DNA of 64,000 bases from an uncultured Dorea sp. (GCA_900543415.1 UQRE01000002.1:1-64000), one strand, 5' to 3'; shown: positions 54,215-63,640, numbered from the stretch's first letter. Notes: a model not told the origin generated them from the sequence alone. Numbers and translations are program-made.

Positions 54215-56059
54215 ATGGCAAAAAGAAGAAGAAATCCTTTCCGAAGGAAATTTAGTAAGACCATGCAGAGAAAGCTAGTCATGCTGTTCGCGGCAATTGT
54301 ACTGGCTTTTGTTTTCTTAGTGGGAAGAATTACATATATTAATGCGGCAAGTGGTGACAAATATACGAAGCTTGTGCTGGATCAGCAACAGTACGGCAGC
54401 CGCACGATTCCGTTTAAGCGGGGGGACATTGTGGACCGGAATGGTACCAAGATCGCTACCAGTGAACGAATCTACAATGTAATCTTAGATATGAAAGTTA
54501 TGCTGAGCAAAGAAGAATATATAGAACCTACGATTCAGGTGTTAGAGGAATGTTTCGGGATTGCAGAAGAAGACGTCAGAACGTTGATGGATAAGAATCC
54601 GACCGGCCGCTACAACATTCTGAAGAAGGGTGTGGATTATGCGACGGCTCAGAAATTTAATAAAATTGAATCAGACAGTGAGAAATATCCGAATGTAAAA
54701 GGAATCTGGCTGGAAGAAGATTATGTGCGAAAATATCCGTATAATACGCTGGCCAGTGATGTGATCGGCTTTACGGTAGATGGAAATGTCGGAAGTAACG
54801 GAATTGAGGCATCTTACAATTCTATTTTAAATGGAACAGATGGGCGAGAATACGGCTATCAGGATGAAAGCACCTCTTTTGAGCAGACAGTAAAGGAGCC
54901 GGAAAACGGGCAGACAGTCATGTCAACCATTGATCTTCAGGTTCAGAGTATCGTAGAAAAACATGTTTTAGAGTTTAATGAAGAACATAAAAATCAGGCG
55001 AGGGAAGGCGAAGGAAGTCTGGACACAGCAGTGATCGTGATGAATCCGCAAAACGGAGAGATTCTGGCAGAGGCATCTTATCCGAATTATGACCTGAACA
55101 ATCCGAGAGATCTGACGAAATATTATACAGAAGAACAGATTGAAGCAATGAGTGATGAAGAGAAGCTGGATACACTGAACTCTCTGTGGAATAATTTCTG
55201 TGTCAGTGATACTTATGAGCCGGGCTCCACATTTAAGCCATTTGTGATCTCAGCAGGATTGGAGACCGGTGTGCTGACCGGTGAGGAATCCTATACATGT
55301 GGTGGTGTCCTTCATGTGGGGGATCACGATATCCATTGCAGTAACCGTGACGGCCATGGAACGCAGACTTTGAAGCGGGCGTTGGAAAATTCCTGTAACG
55401 TAGCTCTTATGCAGATTGGTGAGTCTATGGGAGCAGAAGAATTTACCCGTTATCAGGAACTGTTCGGGTTTGGAGAGATGACAGGGATCGATCTTCCGGG
55501 AGAGGCATCCACAGAAGGTCTTCTCTATGAAGCGGAAAATATGGATGCTGCCAGTTTGGCGACAAATGCGTTCGGACAGAACTTTAATGTGACGATGACA
55601 CAGCTTGCAGCATCATTTTGTTCTCTTGTAAATGGAGGCAATTACTATGAGCCTCATGTGGTCAAACAGATTCAGGACGAGAATGGAAATGTAACAGAGA
55701 CGAAAAATCCGGTGCTTGTAAGAAAGACAATCTCAAAAGAGACAAGTGATATCATTAAAGATTATATGTACGGTGTTGTGGAAGAAGGAACCGGAAAGTC
55801 TGCGGCAGTGGAAGGTTATGCGATCGGTGGTAAAACAGGTACGGCAGAGAAGCTTCCGCGAAGAAATGGAAAATACCTTGTTTCCTTTATCGGCTATGCG
55901 CCGCAGGAAAACCCTCAGGTAGTTGTGTACGTTGTGGTCAATGAACCAAACGCACAGGGTCAGGCAAACAGTGGTTTTGCAACAGAGCTGGCATCCAAGA
56001 TCATGGGAGAGATCTTCCCGTATCTCGGAATTGAAAAGACAGCAGAAAAAACAGAATAA
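54215..56059 (+). CDS. class B penicillin-binding protein (FtsI/PBP2-type transpeptidase)
   Basis: 614 residues: a basic N-terminus, a transmembrane anchor at about 21-38, a dimerisation/pedestal domain with RGDIVDRNGTKIATS, and a transpeptidase domain with all three motifs: S338TFK, S393CN, K540TG. It cross-links septal peptidoglycan. No PASTA domain at the C-terminus (ends in FPYLGIEKTAEKTE). It is followed by a paralogue in tandem, so one likely acts in vegetative division and the other in sporulation (SpoVD role); which is which is not decided. Confidence 0.92.
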   Translation: MAKRRRNPFRRKFSKTMQRKLVMLFAAIVLAFVFLVGRITYINAASGDKYTKLVLDQQQYGSRTIPFKRGDIVDRNGTKIATSERIYNVILDMKVMLSKEEYIEPTIQVLEECFGIAEEDVRTLMDKNPTGRYNILKKGVDYATAQKFNKIESDSEKYPNVKGIWLEEDYVRKYPYNTLASDVIGFTVDGNVGSNGIEASYNSILNGTDGREYGYQDESTSFEQTVKEPENGQTVMSTIDLQVQSIVEKHVLEFNEEHKNQAREGEGSLDTAVIVMNPQNGEILAEASYPNYDLNNPRDLTKYYTEEQIEAMSDEEKLDTLNSLWNNFCVSDTYEPGSTFKPFVISAGLETGVLTGEESYTCGGVLHVGDHDIHCSNRDGHGTQTLKRALENSCNVALMQIGESMGAEEFTRYQELFGFGEMTGIDLPGEASTEGLLYEAENMDAASLATNAFGQNFNVTMTQLAASFCSLVNGGNYYEPHVVKQIQDENGNVTETKNPVLVRKTISKETSDIIKDYMYGVVEEGTGKSAAVEGYAIGGKTGTAEKLPRRNGKYLVSFIGYAPQENPQVVVYVVVNEPNAQGQANSGFATELASKIMGEIFPYLGIEKTAEKTE

Positions 56060-56067
56060 GTGAATAA

Positions 56068-56116
56068 CCCCGCGAAAGCTTTAATAAATTTATAGAAAGC
56101 TTGTGCGGGGTTTTTT
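56068..56116 (+). terminator. terminator hairpin fused to the start of the second PBP gene
   Basis: Stem 56068-56082 with 56096-56110 (one A-G mismatch, one G-U), A/T-rich 13-base loop, then T6 (56111-56116) directly before the ATG. The GGGG at the end of the 3' arm is the only plausible ribosome-binding sequence, spaced by the T6. A folded hairpin would both end transcription and hide the site. Confidence 0.82.
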
Positions 56117-57838
56117 ATGAAAAATAAAACGTATAATAAGAAGAAAATGTTGATTGTATTTTTGTGCGCGCTGATCGTCATTCTCGGACTGACAGGGCGT
56201 CTTGTTTATCTGATGGTCTTCGATGCAGAATATTATCAGGAGAAAGCAAAATCGTTGCATGAAAGAGAGCGGGAGATCAAAGCGGCAAGAGGAGAGATCA
56301 TTGACCGCAACGGTACAGTGCTTGCAACGAATAAAACGGTGTGTACGATCTCTGTGATCCACAGTCAGATTAAGGAGCCGGAACGGGTGATTAAAGAATT
56401 ATCAAGTATTCTCGGTCTGGAAGAAGAGACTGTAAGAAAGCGCGTGGAAAAAGTGTCTTCCATGGAACGGATCAAGACAAATGTGGAGAAGGAAGTGGGG
56501 GATAAGATTCGTAATCTGGAACTGGATGGTGTGAAGGTGGATGAAGATTTTAAGCGTTATTATCCGTTTGAGGAACTGGCATCCAAAGTCCTTGGATTTA
56601 CCGGAGGGGACAATCAGGGAATTATCGGCTTGGAAGTTGGCTATGAAAATGAGCTGAAGGGGCAAAATGGGATGATTCTCACTACTACAGATGCGAGAGG
56701 GATTGAGTTAGATGGCGTTGCAGAAGACCGGATAGAACCAAGGGCGGGGAATACGCTTCAGATCAGTTTGGATTATAATATTCAGATGTATGCGCAGCAG
56801 ATGGCAGAGAAGGTGATGGAAGAAAAGCAGGCGGAAAAAGTGGCGATCCTGCTTATGAACCCGAAGAACGGAGAAATTCTTGCCATGGTAAATGTGCCGG
56901 AATTTAACCTGAATGAACCATTTGTCTTAAATACAGAAGGAAGTGAAAATCTAACTCCGGAAGAAAAACAGGACGCATTGAATCAGATGTGGAGGAACGG
57001 TTGTATCAATGATACCTATGAACCGGGATCAACCTTTAAGATCATCACCTCTTCCGCTTGTCTGGAGGAAGGAGTGGTGAAGCTTGATGACCGCTTTCAC
57101 TGTCCCGGATATAAAATGGTAGAAGACCGGAAGATCCGGTGTCACAAAGTGGGAGGACACGGCTCGGAAACCTTTGTGCAGGGGATACAGAATTCCTGTA
57201 ATCCTGTATTTATCGAGATTGGACTTCGTCTGGGAACCGATGATTTCTATAAGTATTTTGAGCAGTTTGGATTAATGGGTGAAACAGGGGTAGATCTTCC
57301 GGGGGAAGCTTCTACGATTATGCATAAAAAGGAAAATGTAGGACAGGTGGAGCTTGCCACTATGAGTTTCGGACAGTCTTTTCAAGTGACGCCTGTACAG
57401 ATGGCTGCAACCGTCAGCTCTCTGATCAATGGCGGGTATCGTGTGACCCCTCATTTCGGCGTACAGGTGCTGGATGCAAAAGGAAAGAAGATCGAGACCC
57501 TTCATGAGGGGTACGGAAAAAGGATTGTCTCGGAAGAAACCTCAAAGACGATGCAGAAGCTATTGGAAAGCGTAGTGTCTGAGGGTTCCGGTAAGAATGC
57601 ATATGTGGAGGGATATTCCATCGGCGGGAAGACCGCGACATCCCAGACACTGCCAAGAAGTGCTAATAAATACATTTCCTCTTTCATCGGCTTTGCGCCG
57701 GCGCAAGATCCGCAGATTCTTGGCATGTGCGTGATCTATGACCCGCAGGGAATCTATTACGGCGGAACCATTGCGGCGCCTGTCATCGGCGATATTTTTG
57801 AGAACATATTTCCTTATCTTGGCATTGAAAAAGAGTAG
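56117..57838 (+). CDS. class B penicillin-binding protein with KTA in place of KTG
   Basis: 573 residues, paralogue of the preceding PBP: transmembrane anchor at about 11-33, ARGEIIDRNGTVLATN, a pedestal domain, then the transpeptidase with S305TFK and S360CN. The third motif is K505TA (IGGKTATSQ), not KTG; the frame and flanks are intact. SpoVD of B. subtilis has a C-terminal PASTA domain, absent here (ends FPYLGIEKE). A SpoVD-like sporulation role is a fair guess from position. The start follows a terminator hairpin by 6 bases, so expression may be controlled by read-through. Confidence 0.88.
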   Translation: MKNKTYNKKKMLIVFLCALIVILGLTGRLVYLMVFDAEYYQEKAKSLHEREREIKAARGEIIDRNGTVLATNKTVCTISVIHSQIKEPERVIKELSSILGLEEETVRKRVEKVSSMERIKTNVEKEVGDKIRNLELDGVKVDEDFKRYYPFEELASKVLGFTGGDNQGIIGLEVGYENELKGQNGMILTTTDARGIELDGVAEDRIEPRAGNTLQISLDYNIQMYAQQMAEKVMEEKQAEKVAILLMNPKNGEILAMVNVPEFNLNEPFVLNTEGSENLTPEEKQDALNQMWRNGCINDTYEPGSTFKIITSSACLEEGVVKLDDRFHCPGYKMVEDRKIRCHKVGGHGSETFVQGIQNSCNPVFIEIGLRLGTDDFYKYFEQFGLMGETGVDLPGEASTIMHKKENVGQVELATMSFGQSFQVTPVQMAATVSSLINGGYRVTPHFGVQVLDAKGKKIETLHEGYGKRIVSEETSKTMQKLLESVVSEGSGKNAYVEGYSIGGKTATSQTLPRSANKYISSFIGFAPAQDPQILGMCVIYDPQGIYYGGTIAAPVIGDIFENIFPYLGIEKE

Positions 57839-57901
57839 GAAATGAAGTATACTAGGTTAGGTTAAATGTATGAACGAACGAGAAAGATAAAGAGGTGGAT
57901 T

Positions 57902-58858
57902 ATGAATTATACAATATTTCTTCCGGTATTGATTGCTTTTGGACTTAGTGTAATGATGGGACCTGTGATCATTCCGATCCTTCGCAAATTAAAAATGGGG
58001 CAGACTGAACGGGTAGACGGTGTACAGTCGCATCTTAAGAAGGCAGGGACACCGACAATGGGCGGCGTGATCATCCTTCTGAGTGTGGTGATCACTTCCG
58101 TGTTTTATATCAAAGACTATCCGAAGATTATTCCAATCTTATTTGTAACGCTGGGCTTCGGTCTGATCGGATTTTTGGACGACTATTTAAAGGTTGTGAT
58201 GAAACGTTCAGACGGTTTGTTCCCAAAACAGAAAATGGCGCTTCAGATCGTAGTGACCGCAGTGTTTGCTTTTTATCTTGTGAAATTTACAGATGTTTCG
58301 CTGACGATGCTGATTCCGTTTTCCGGCGGTTATTATCTTGATATTGGCTGGTTTGCGATTCCACTTATGTTCTTCGCTGTGATCGGAACCGTCAATGGCG
58401 TGAATTTTACAGACGGTCTGGATGGTCTTGCGTCCAGTGTCACTGTACTTGTGGCAACCTTCTTTACCGTGGTCGCAATCGGAACGAAGAGCGGCATAGA
58501 ACCGATTACCTGTGCAGTAGTGGGAGCACTTCTGGGCTTCCTTCTGTTTAATGTCTATCCTGCCAGTGTGTTTATGGGAGATACGGGTTCTCTGGCTCTT
58601 GGCGGATTTGTAGCATCTACTGCATACATGCTGCAGATGCCGGTATTTATCGTGATTGTCGGATTGATTTATCTGATAGAAGTGTTGTCTGTTATGATCC
58701 AGGTAACCTATTTTAAGAAAACCGGTGGAAAACGTATTTTTAAGATGGCGCCGATTCATCATCATTTTGAATTGTGCGGATGGTCAGAGACAAGAGTAGT
58801 AGCAGTATTTTCCATTGCGACAGCACTTCTCTGCCTGATCGCTCTTATGGGTATGTAG
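57902..58858 (+). CDS. mraY: phospho-N-acetylmuramoyl-pentapeptide-transferase
   Basis: About 318 residues, ten transmembrane helices. MraY links phospho-MurNAc-pentapeptide to undecaprenyl phosphate, making lipid I. Motifs GTPTMGGVIIL, FLDDYLKVVMKRSDGL, NFTDGLDGLASS, FMGDTGSLALGG and APIHHHFELCGWSE are all present. GAGG with 6 bases spacing marks the ATG at 57902; a longer frame from 57866 has no such site. Confidence 0.96.
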   Translation: MNYTIFLPVLIAFGLSVMMGPVIIPILRKLKMGQTERVDGVQSHLKKAGTPTMGGVIILLSVVITSVFYIKDYPKIIPILFVTLGFGLIGFLDDYLKVVMKRSDGLFPKQKMALQIVVTAVFAFYLVKFTDVSLTMLIPFSGGYYLDIGWFAIPLMFFAVIGTVNGVNFTDGLDGLASSVTVLVATFFTVVAIGTKSGIEPITCAVVGALLGFLLFNVYPASVFMGDTGSLALGGFVASTAYMLQMPVFIVIVGLIYLIEVLSVMIQVTYFKKTGGKRIFKMAPIHHHFELCGWSETRVVAVFSIATALLCLIALMGM

Positions 58859-58868
58859 GAGGAAGAAA

Positions 58869-60215
58869 ATGTTAGTTACAGGAAAAAAAGTATTGGTTTT
58901 CGGTTCCGGAATCAGTGGGATCGGAGCTGTAAAATTATTGGAAGATCATGGGGCAGAGGTTGTGCTCTATGATGGAAATGAATCCCTTGATCAGGCAAGT
59001 CTTCGGGAACAGCTTGGAGAGAAGACCACGATCGTGCTTGGAGAGTTCCCGGAACATCTTCTTGAAGAACTGGATCTTGTCGTGTTAAGCCCGGGAGTTC
59101 CGACAGATCTTCCGATTATTCTTGCTATGAAAGAGCATGGCATACAGGTGATTGGAGAAGTGGAGCTTGCATATGCGTTCGGAAAAGGGGATGTGCTTGC
59201 GATCACAGGAACGAATGGAAAGACAACGACAACATCCCTGCTTGGTGAGATTATGAAGTGCCATCAGGAAGAAGTGTTTGTTGTAGGAAATATTGGTAAT
59301 CCATATACAGTAGCTGCCGGTCAGATGACAGAACGTTCAGTGGCAGTGGCGGAGATGAGCAGCTTCCAGCTGGAAAGTATTGAGACTTTCCGTCCGAAGG
59401 TAAGTGCGATTTTAAATTTCACACCGGATCACTTGAACCGTCATCATACAATGGAAGCTTATGTGGAAGCAAAGAAACAGATTGCGAAGAATCAGACAGC
59501 AGAAGATTATTGTGTGCTTAACTATGAGGATGAAAGAACAAAGGCGTTCGGAGAAGAAGTAAAAGCACAGGTTCTATATTTTTCCAGCGCGCATAAGTTA
59601 GAGAGAGGCATCTATCTGGATGATGGAAAGATGATTTATAAGAATCCGGAAGAAGAGATCGTCTGTCATGTGGATGAACTTCAGATCCTTGGTATCCACA
59701 ACTACGAAAATGTGATGGCTGCAGTAGCAATGGCAGCGGTTTACGGTGTTCCGATGGATACGATTCGAAAAGCAATTCTCGCATTCAAAGGCGTGGAGCA
59801 CCGGATTGAATATGTGACAGAAAAAGATGGCGTTGTGTATTATAACGATTCCAAAGGTACAAATCCGGATGCGGCGATCAAAGGAATTCAGGCAATGAAC
59901 CGCAAAACGGTACTCATCGGCGGCGGATATGATAAGAATTCGGAATATACAGAGTGGATACAGGCATTCGATGGGAAGGTGAAACAGCTGATCCTGATCG
60001 GAGCCACACGTGAGAAGATTGCGCAGGACGCCGAAAAGTGCGGATTTCATGATTATGTATTCGCAGATACCTTTGAAGAGGCAGTTCTTCTTGCGGCAAA
60101 GACAGCAAAGAGCGGGGAAGCGGTGCTTCTGTCTCCGGCATGCGCAAGCTGGGGCATGTTCCCGAATTATGAAGTACGTGGAGAGAAATTCAAAGAAATT
60201 GTAAATTCCTTATAA
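58869..60215 (+). CDS. murD: UDP-N-acetylmuramoyl-L-alanine--D-glutamate ligase
   Basis: 448 residues. Adds D-glutamate to UDP-MurNAc-L-Ala in the cytoplasm. The N-terminal Rossmann-like domain (VLVFGSGISGIGAVKLL), ATP-binding ITGTNGKTTTTSLLGEI, the NFTPDHLNRH segment and the C-terminal YNDSKGTNPDAAIKGI and LLSPACASWGMF match MurD. murE, murF and murG, often present in dcw clusters, are not in this window. Confidence 0.96.
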   Translation: MLVTGKKVLVFGSGISGIGAVKLLEDHGAEVVLYDGNESLDQASLREQLGEKTTIVLGEFPEHLLEELDLVVLSPGVPTDLPIILAMKEHGIQVIGEVELAYAFGKGDVLAITGTNGKTTTTSLLGEIMKCHQEEVFVVGNIGNPYTVAAGQMTERSVAVAEMSSFQLESIETFRPKVSAILNFTPDHLNRHHTMEAYVEAKKQIAKNQTAEDYCVLNYEDERTKAFGEEVKAQVLYFSSAHKLERGIYLDDGKMIYKNPEEEIVCHVDELQILGIHNYENVMAAVAMAAVYGVPMDTIRKAILAFKGVEHRIEYVTEKDGVVYYNDSKGTNPDAAIKGIQAMNRKTVLIGGGYDKNSEYTEWIQAFDGKVKQLILIGATREKIAQDAEKCGFHDYVFADTFEEAVLLAAKTAKSGEAVLLSPACASWGMFPNYEVRGEKFKEIVNSL

Positions 60216-60229
60216 GGAGTGCATGGATA

Positions 60230-61330
60230 TTGATATCTTCGGAAACGTCTTCAAAGTCAACGAATAGAAAGTATGACTATACACTTCTTGTGGCATTGTG
60301 TCTGCTTCTTGTGACAGGACTTGTGATTTTGTACAGTACCAGTGCTTACAATGGGGAAGTGAAGTTCCACGATCCTTTTTACTATTTGAAAAAGCAGTTA
60401 TTTGCTTCGGGGCTTGGAATTGCGGGAATGTTTTTGATTGCAAACATTGATTATCATTTCTGGCAGCGTTTGGCAGTGCTTGGATATGTGACGGCAATTT
60501 TGTTGTCTGTGGCGGTAATCTTTGTAGGAGATGAGTATAATGGGTCCAAAAGATGGTTGTCTTTGGGACCTTTTTCGTTTCAGCCGTCAGAATTTGCGAA
60601 GGTGGCGTTGATCCTTTTTCTGGCATGGCTTGTAGAGCGCAATGTAAAAAAAATCGGGAGTATGCGAACGCTGTTAGCAATCGTGGTAACCATTCTGCCA
60701 ATCGTTGCACTGGTGGGGGCAAGTAATTTAAGCACTGCGATCATCATTCTCGGGATCGCGGTAATCCTTATATTTGTCGCGAGTCCCAAATACGCTCAGT
60801 TTTTCGGAATGGCTTTTTTGGGAGCAGGATTTATGACTATTTTCCTTGCGCTGGAGAGCTATCGGTTAGAACGACTGAAAATCTGGCGTCATCCGGAAAA
60901 TTACGAAAAGGGTTATCAGACGCTTCAAGGGCTCTATGCCATCGGTTCCGGCGGTCTCTTTGGGAGAGGACTTGGAGAAAGTGTGCAAAAACTCGGGTTT
61001 GTGCCGGAAGCGCAAAACGACATGATCTTCTCTATCATCTGTGAAGAGTTGGGGCTGTTCGGTGCCGGATTCGTGCTTCTTCTTTTTTTGATTCTGATCT
61101 GGCGCTTTTTCGTGATCGCTGTCCATGCCAAGGATCTCTTTGGAGCATTGATTGCATCCGGTGCCATGGCGCATATGATGATTCAGGTCATTTTAAATAT
61201 TGCAGTGGTAACGAATACGATACCAAATACCGGAATTACGCTTCCGTTTATCAGCTACGGAGGAACATCCGTGGTGTTCCTCCTTGCGGAAATGGGGCTT
61301 GTGCTGAGTGTGTCAAGAGTGATAAAATAG
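60230..61330 (+). CDS. FtsW/SpoVE-type peptidoglycan glycosyltransferase (SEDS)
   Basis: 366 residues, about 10 helices, SEDS family: LVILYSTSAYNGEV, GSKRWLSLGPFSFQPSEFAK, QTLQGLYAIGSGGLFGRGLG, and NTIPNTGITLPFISYGGTSV. In this cluster position it corresponds to FtsW or SpoVE and would work with one of the class B PBPs upstream. The start is TTG at 60230, 10 bases after AAGGAG; the nearer ATG at 60223 is out of frame and would end after 14 codons. Confidence 0.93.
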   Translation: MISSETSSKSTNRKYDYTLLVALCLLLVTGLVILYSTSAYNGEVKFHDPFYYLKKQLFASGLGIAGMFLIANIDYHFWQRLAVLGYVTAILLSVAVIFVGDEYNGSKRWLSLGPFSFQPSEFAKVALILFLAWLVERNVKKIGSMRTLLAIVVTILPIVALVGASNLSTAIIILGIAVILIFVASPKYAQFFGMAFLGAGFMTIFLALESYRLERLKIWRHPENYEKGYQTLQGLYAIGSGGLFGRGLGESVQKLGFVPEAQNDMIFSIICEELGLFGAGFVLLLFLILIWRFFVIAVHAKDLFGALIASGAMAHMMIQVILNIAVVTNTIPNTGITLPFISYGGTSVVFLLAEMGLVLSVSRVIK

Positions 61331-61370
61331 GAAGAAAAGATAAAAAGAACCCATACCGGGAGGAGGATAC

Positions 61371-62123
61371 ATGGCAAAAAACAGAAAGAAAAAATCACAT
61401 AGAATCTATGCGTTTTTTGTGCTTACACTTGGAATTATGATCATTGTACTTTCTATGCTTCTTTTGTTTCACATACAGAAGATAGAAGTAAAAGGAAATA
61501 ACTATTGCACAGATAAAGAAATTGTGGATCTTGCGAAAAATGACAGATTTTCGAATAATTCACTCTATGTACTTGGAAAATATAAGATGGGAAAAGGCAG
61601 TACGCTTCCCTGTTTTGAGAAGATCACTGTCCGTTTAAAAGCACCATGGAGTATTCAGATCACCGTGAAGGAAAAACAGCCCGTGGGATATATGATGGAC
61701 GGACAGAATTACGTATATTTCGATGAGGAGGGTCTTGTAGTAGAAAAAGGGACCATTCCCATAGAAGGAATTCCTCTTGTAGAGGGAATCAATGTGAAAA
61801 CGATGGAGGAATATAAGCCATTAAAAAGTGACGCGTCCGGCATCTTTGGAGAGATTTTAAAAGCCTCTCAGGAATTGAAAAAGCAGAAGCTTGCCACAGA
61901 GAAGATTGTATGCGAGAAAGAAAGGATTTATCTCTACGTCGGAAATGTATGCGTCAGTCTGGGGGCGCATGTGACTTCAGAGAAGATCGCACAGCTTCCT
62001 CCGATCCTTGAAAAGCTGCAAGGACAGGCGGGAACCCTTCATTTGGAAAACTATTCCGAAGATCAGGAAACGATTCCATTTGATGTGAAAGTAGAGGAAC
62101 AAAAAAAATCAGAAGAAAATTAA
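61371..62123 (+). CDS. divIB: cell division protein DivIB/FtsQ (POTRA domain)
   Basis: 250 residues: a basic N-terminus, a transmembrane helix at about 15-36, and an outer POTRA-type domain (IQKIEVKGNNYCTDKEIVDL) followed by a beta domain (KAPWSIQITVKEKQPVGYMM). DivIB/FtsQ regulates assembly of the division complex with FtsL and DivIC. Position between the SEDS gene and ftsZ is typical. GGGAGGAGG precedes the ATG. Confidence 0.9.
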   Translation: MAKNRKKKSHRIYAFFVLTLGIMIIVLSMLLLFHIQKIEVKGNNYCTDKEIVDLAKNDRFSNNSLYVLGKYKMGKGSTLPCFEKITVRLKAPWSIQITVKEKQPVGYMMDGQNYVYFDEEGLVVEKGTIPIEGIPLVEGINVKTMEEYKPLKSDASGIFGEILKASQELKKQKLATEKIVCEKERIYLYVGNVCVSLGAHVTSEKIAQLPPILEKLQGQAGTLHLENYSEDQETIPFDVKVEEQKKSEEN

Positions 62124-62141
62124 GAAAAATTCTGCAATTCT

Positions 62142-62170
62142 ATTGATATTTTATACAAAAGTCTATATTA
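62142..62170 (+). promoter_or_regulatory. putative promoter of ftsZ
   Basis: TTGATA (62142-62147), 17-base spacer, TATTAT (62165-62170). A second TATAAT at 62224-62229 lacks a good -35. The 139-base gap is very AT-rich and may hold more than one promoter. Confidence 0.5.
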
Positions 62171-62262
62171 TATAGTATATATGGCAAGCTGTACTTTTGT
62201 ATGCATTGCACTATGTATGGGATGTATAATATATAATAAGGATAACAAAGGAGGAGAAACCC

Positions 62263-63510
62263 TTGCTAGAAATTAAGACAAATGAATCAGAAGCGGCGGC
62301 AAAGATAATTGTTGTTGGAGTAGGCGGAGGCGGTAATAACGCTGTGAACCGCATGATTGATGAACAGATTGCCGGTGTGGAATTTATAGCTATTAATACA
62401 GATAAACAGGCACTTCAGTTGAGCAAAGCTCCCACACTTATGCAGATCGGAGATAAGATCACGAAAGGACTTGGTGCCGGAGCCAGACCGGAAGTAGGTG
62501 AAAAAGCAGCTGAAGAGAGTGCAGAAGAGATTTCAGCAGCTCTTAAGGGCGCAGATATGGTATTCGTTACGTGTGGAATGGGCGGCGGAACCGGAACAGG
62601 AGCAACTCCTGTTGTTGCTCGTATTGCAAAAGAGCAGGGTGCGCTTACCGTAGGTGTTGTAACGAAACCTTTCCGTTTCGAATCAAAAACACGTATGAGT
62701 AATGCGTTAAATGGAATTGAAAAGTTAAAAGAGAGCGTAGACACTCTGATCGTTATCCCAAATGATAAATTGTTAGAGATTGTAGATAGACGCACAACAA
62801 TGCCGGAGGCTTTGAAAAAAGCGGACGAGGTATTGCAGCAGGGTATTCAGGGTATTACAGATTTGATCAATGTTCCATCTCTGATCAACCTTGACTTTGC
62901 GGACGTACAGACTGTTATGACTGATAAGGGTATTGCCCATATCGGTATCGGACAGGGACGCGGTGATGATAAGGCTCTTGAGGCTGTAAAACAGGCAGTT
63001 GCAAGTCCTCTTCTTGAGACAACGATTGCCGGAGCTTCTCATGTTATCATCAATGTATCCGGTGACATCACTTTGATGGATGCGTCCGATGCAGCAGAAT
63101 ATGTACAGGATCTTGCAGGTGAAGAGGCGAACATTATCTTCGGTGCAATGTATGATGATTCCAGAGCTGATGAGGCGACCATTACAGTCATTGCTACAGG
63201 TCTTCACAATGTGGGCGGAAGCGCTTCTAAGTTGAAATCAAGACTGGAGAGTCAGAAACCGGCTTCTACAGTATCTCATGCAAACTATGAAAGACCGGTT
63301 CAGACGCGGACACAGCAGCGTGCGGCAGCTTCAGCAGCACCACAGCTGGATATCGGTATGATTCGTTCCAAAGGAACAGCAGGAACAGGATCAACAGTAC
63401 CGAGAAGAAGTGTTGGCGGAACACAGGCTCCAACGCTTGATACACCGAGAACACCAACAAGTAAAGTAAAGGAACAGTCTATTAAGATTCCTGATTTCTT
63501 TAAGAAATAA
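62263..63510 (+). CDS. ftsZ: cell division protein FtsZ
   Basis: 415 residues, tubulin-like GTPase forming the Z-ring. [19 protein letters not shown] at the start, the signature [18 protein letters not shown]7-loop [11 protein letters not shown], and a C-terminal linker rich in Gln/Ala/Thr ending in the conserved KIPDFFKK peptide that binds partner proteins. The start is TTG after GGAGGAG. ftsA is absent upstream, as in several Clostridia; ftsZ is the last division gene before spoIIGA. Confidence 0.97.
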   Translation: MLEIKTNESEAAAKIIVVGVGGGGNNAVNRMIDEQIAGVEFIAINTDKQALQLSKAPTLMQIGDKITKGLGAGARPEVGEKAAEESAEEISAALKGADMVFVTCGMGGGTGTGATPVVARIAKEQGALTVGVVTKPFRFESKTRMSNALNGIEKLKESVDTLIVIPNDKLLEIVDRRTTMPEALKKADEVLQQGIQGITDLINVPSLINLDFADVQTVMTDKGIAHIGIGQGRGDDKALEAVKQAVASPLLETTIAGASHVIINVSGDITLMDASDAAEYVQDLAGEEANIIFGAMYDDSRADEATITVIATGLHNVGGSASKLKSRLESQKPASTVSHANYERPVQTRTQQRAAASAAPQLDIGMIRSKGTAGTGSTVPRRSVGGTQAPTLDTPRTPTSKVKEQSIKIPDFFKK

Positions 63511-63526
63511 AAGATATGATTCTATG

Positions 63527-63557
63527 ACGTGGCAGCAGTTTGCTGTCACGTTTTTTT
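63527..63557 (+). terminator. rho-independent terminator after ftsZ
   Basis: 11-bp stem (63527-63537 with 63541-63551, one G-U), 3-base loop, T7. It separates ftsZ from spoIIGA transcription. Confidence 0.87.
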
Positions 63558-63573
63558 CTTGTCCTTCGGGATA

Positions 63574-63640
63574 TCTGTCGAATAAAAATCTAAAATAACT
63601 CCAGATTTTGACAAAATATGAAAGCATATCCATCTATAAT
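63574..63640 (+). promoter_or_regulatory. spoIIG-type promoter with Spo0A boxes
   Basis: TTGACA (63608-63613) and TATAAT (63635-63640) are both perfect but 21 bases apart, too far for ordinary sigma-A use. Two Spo0A-box matches to TTTGTCRAA lie at 63574-63582 (+ strand, one mismatch) and 63607-63615 (- strand, perfect, over the -35). This is the layout of the Spo0A-activated B. subtilis spoIIG promoter, which has a 22-base spacer. Confidence 0.78.

Noticed and set aside
57620..57650. KTA in the second PBP as a frameshift or sequencing artefact
   Set aside because: The reading frame on both sides matches the family without a shift, and the codons read AAG-ACC-GCG cleanly, so the change is reported as real. 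A single-base read error cannot be fully excluded.
60223..60267. ATG at 60223 as start of the second SEDS gene
   Set aside because: It is out of frame with the protein and stops after 14 codons; the TTG at 60230 is in frame and has AAGGAG 10 bases upstream.
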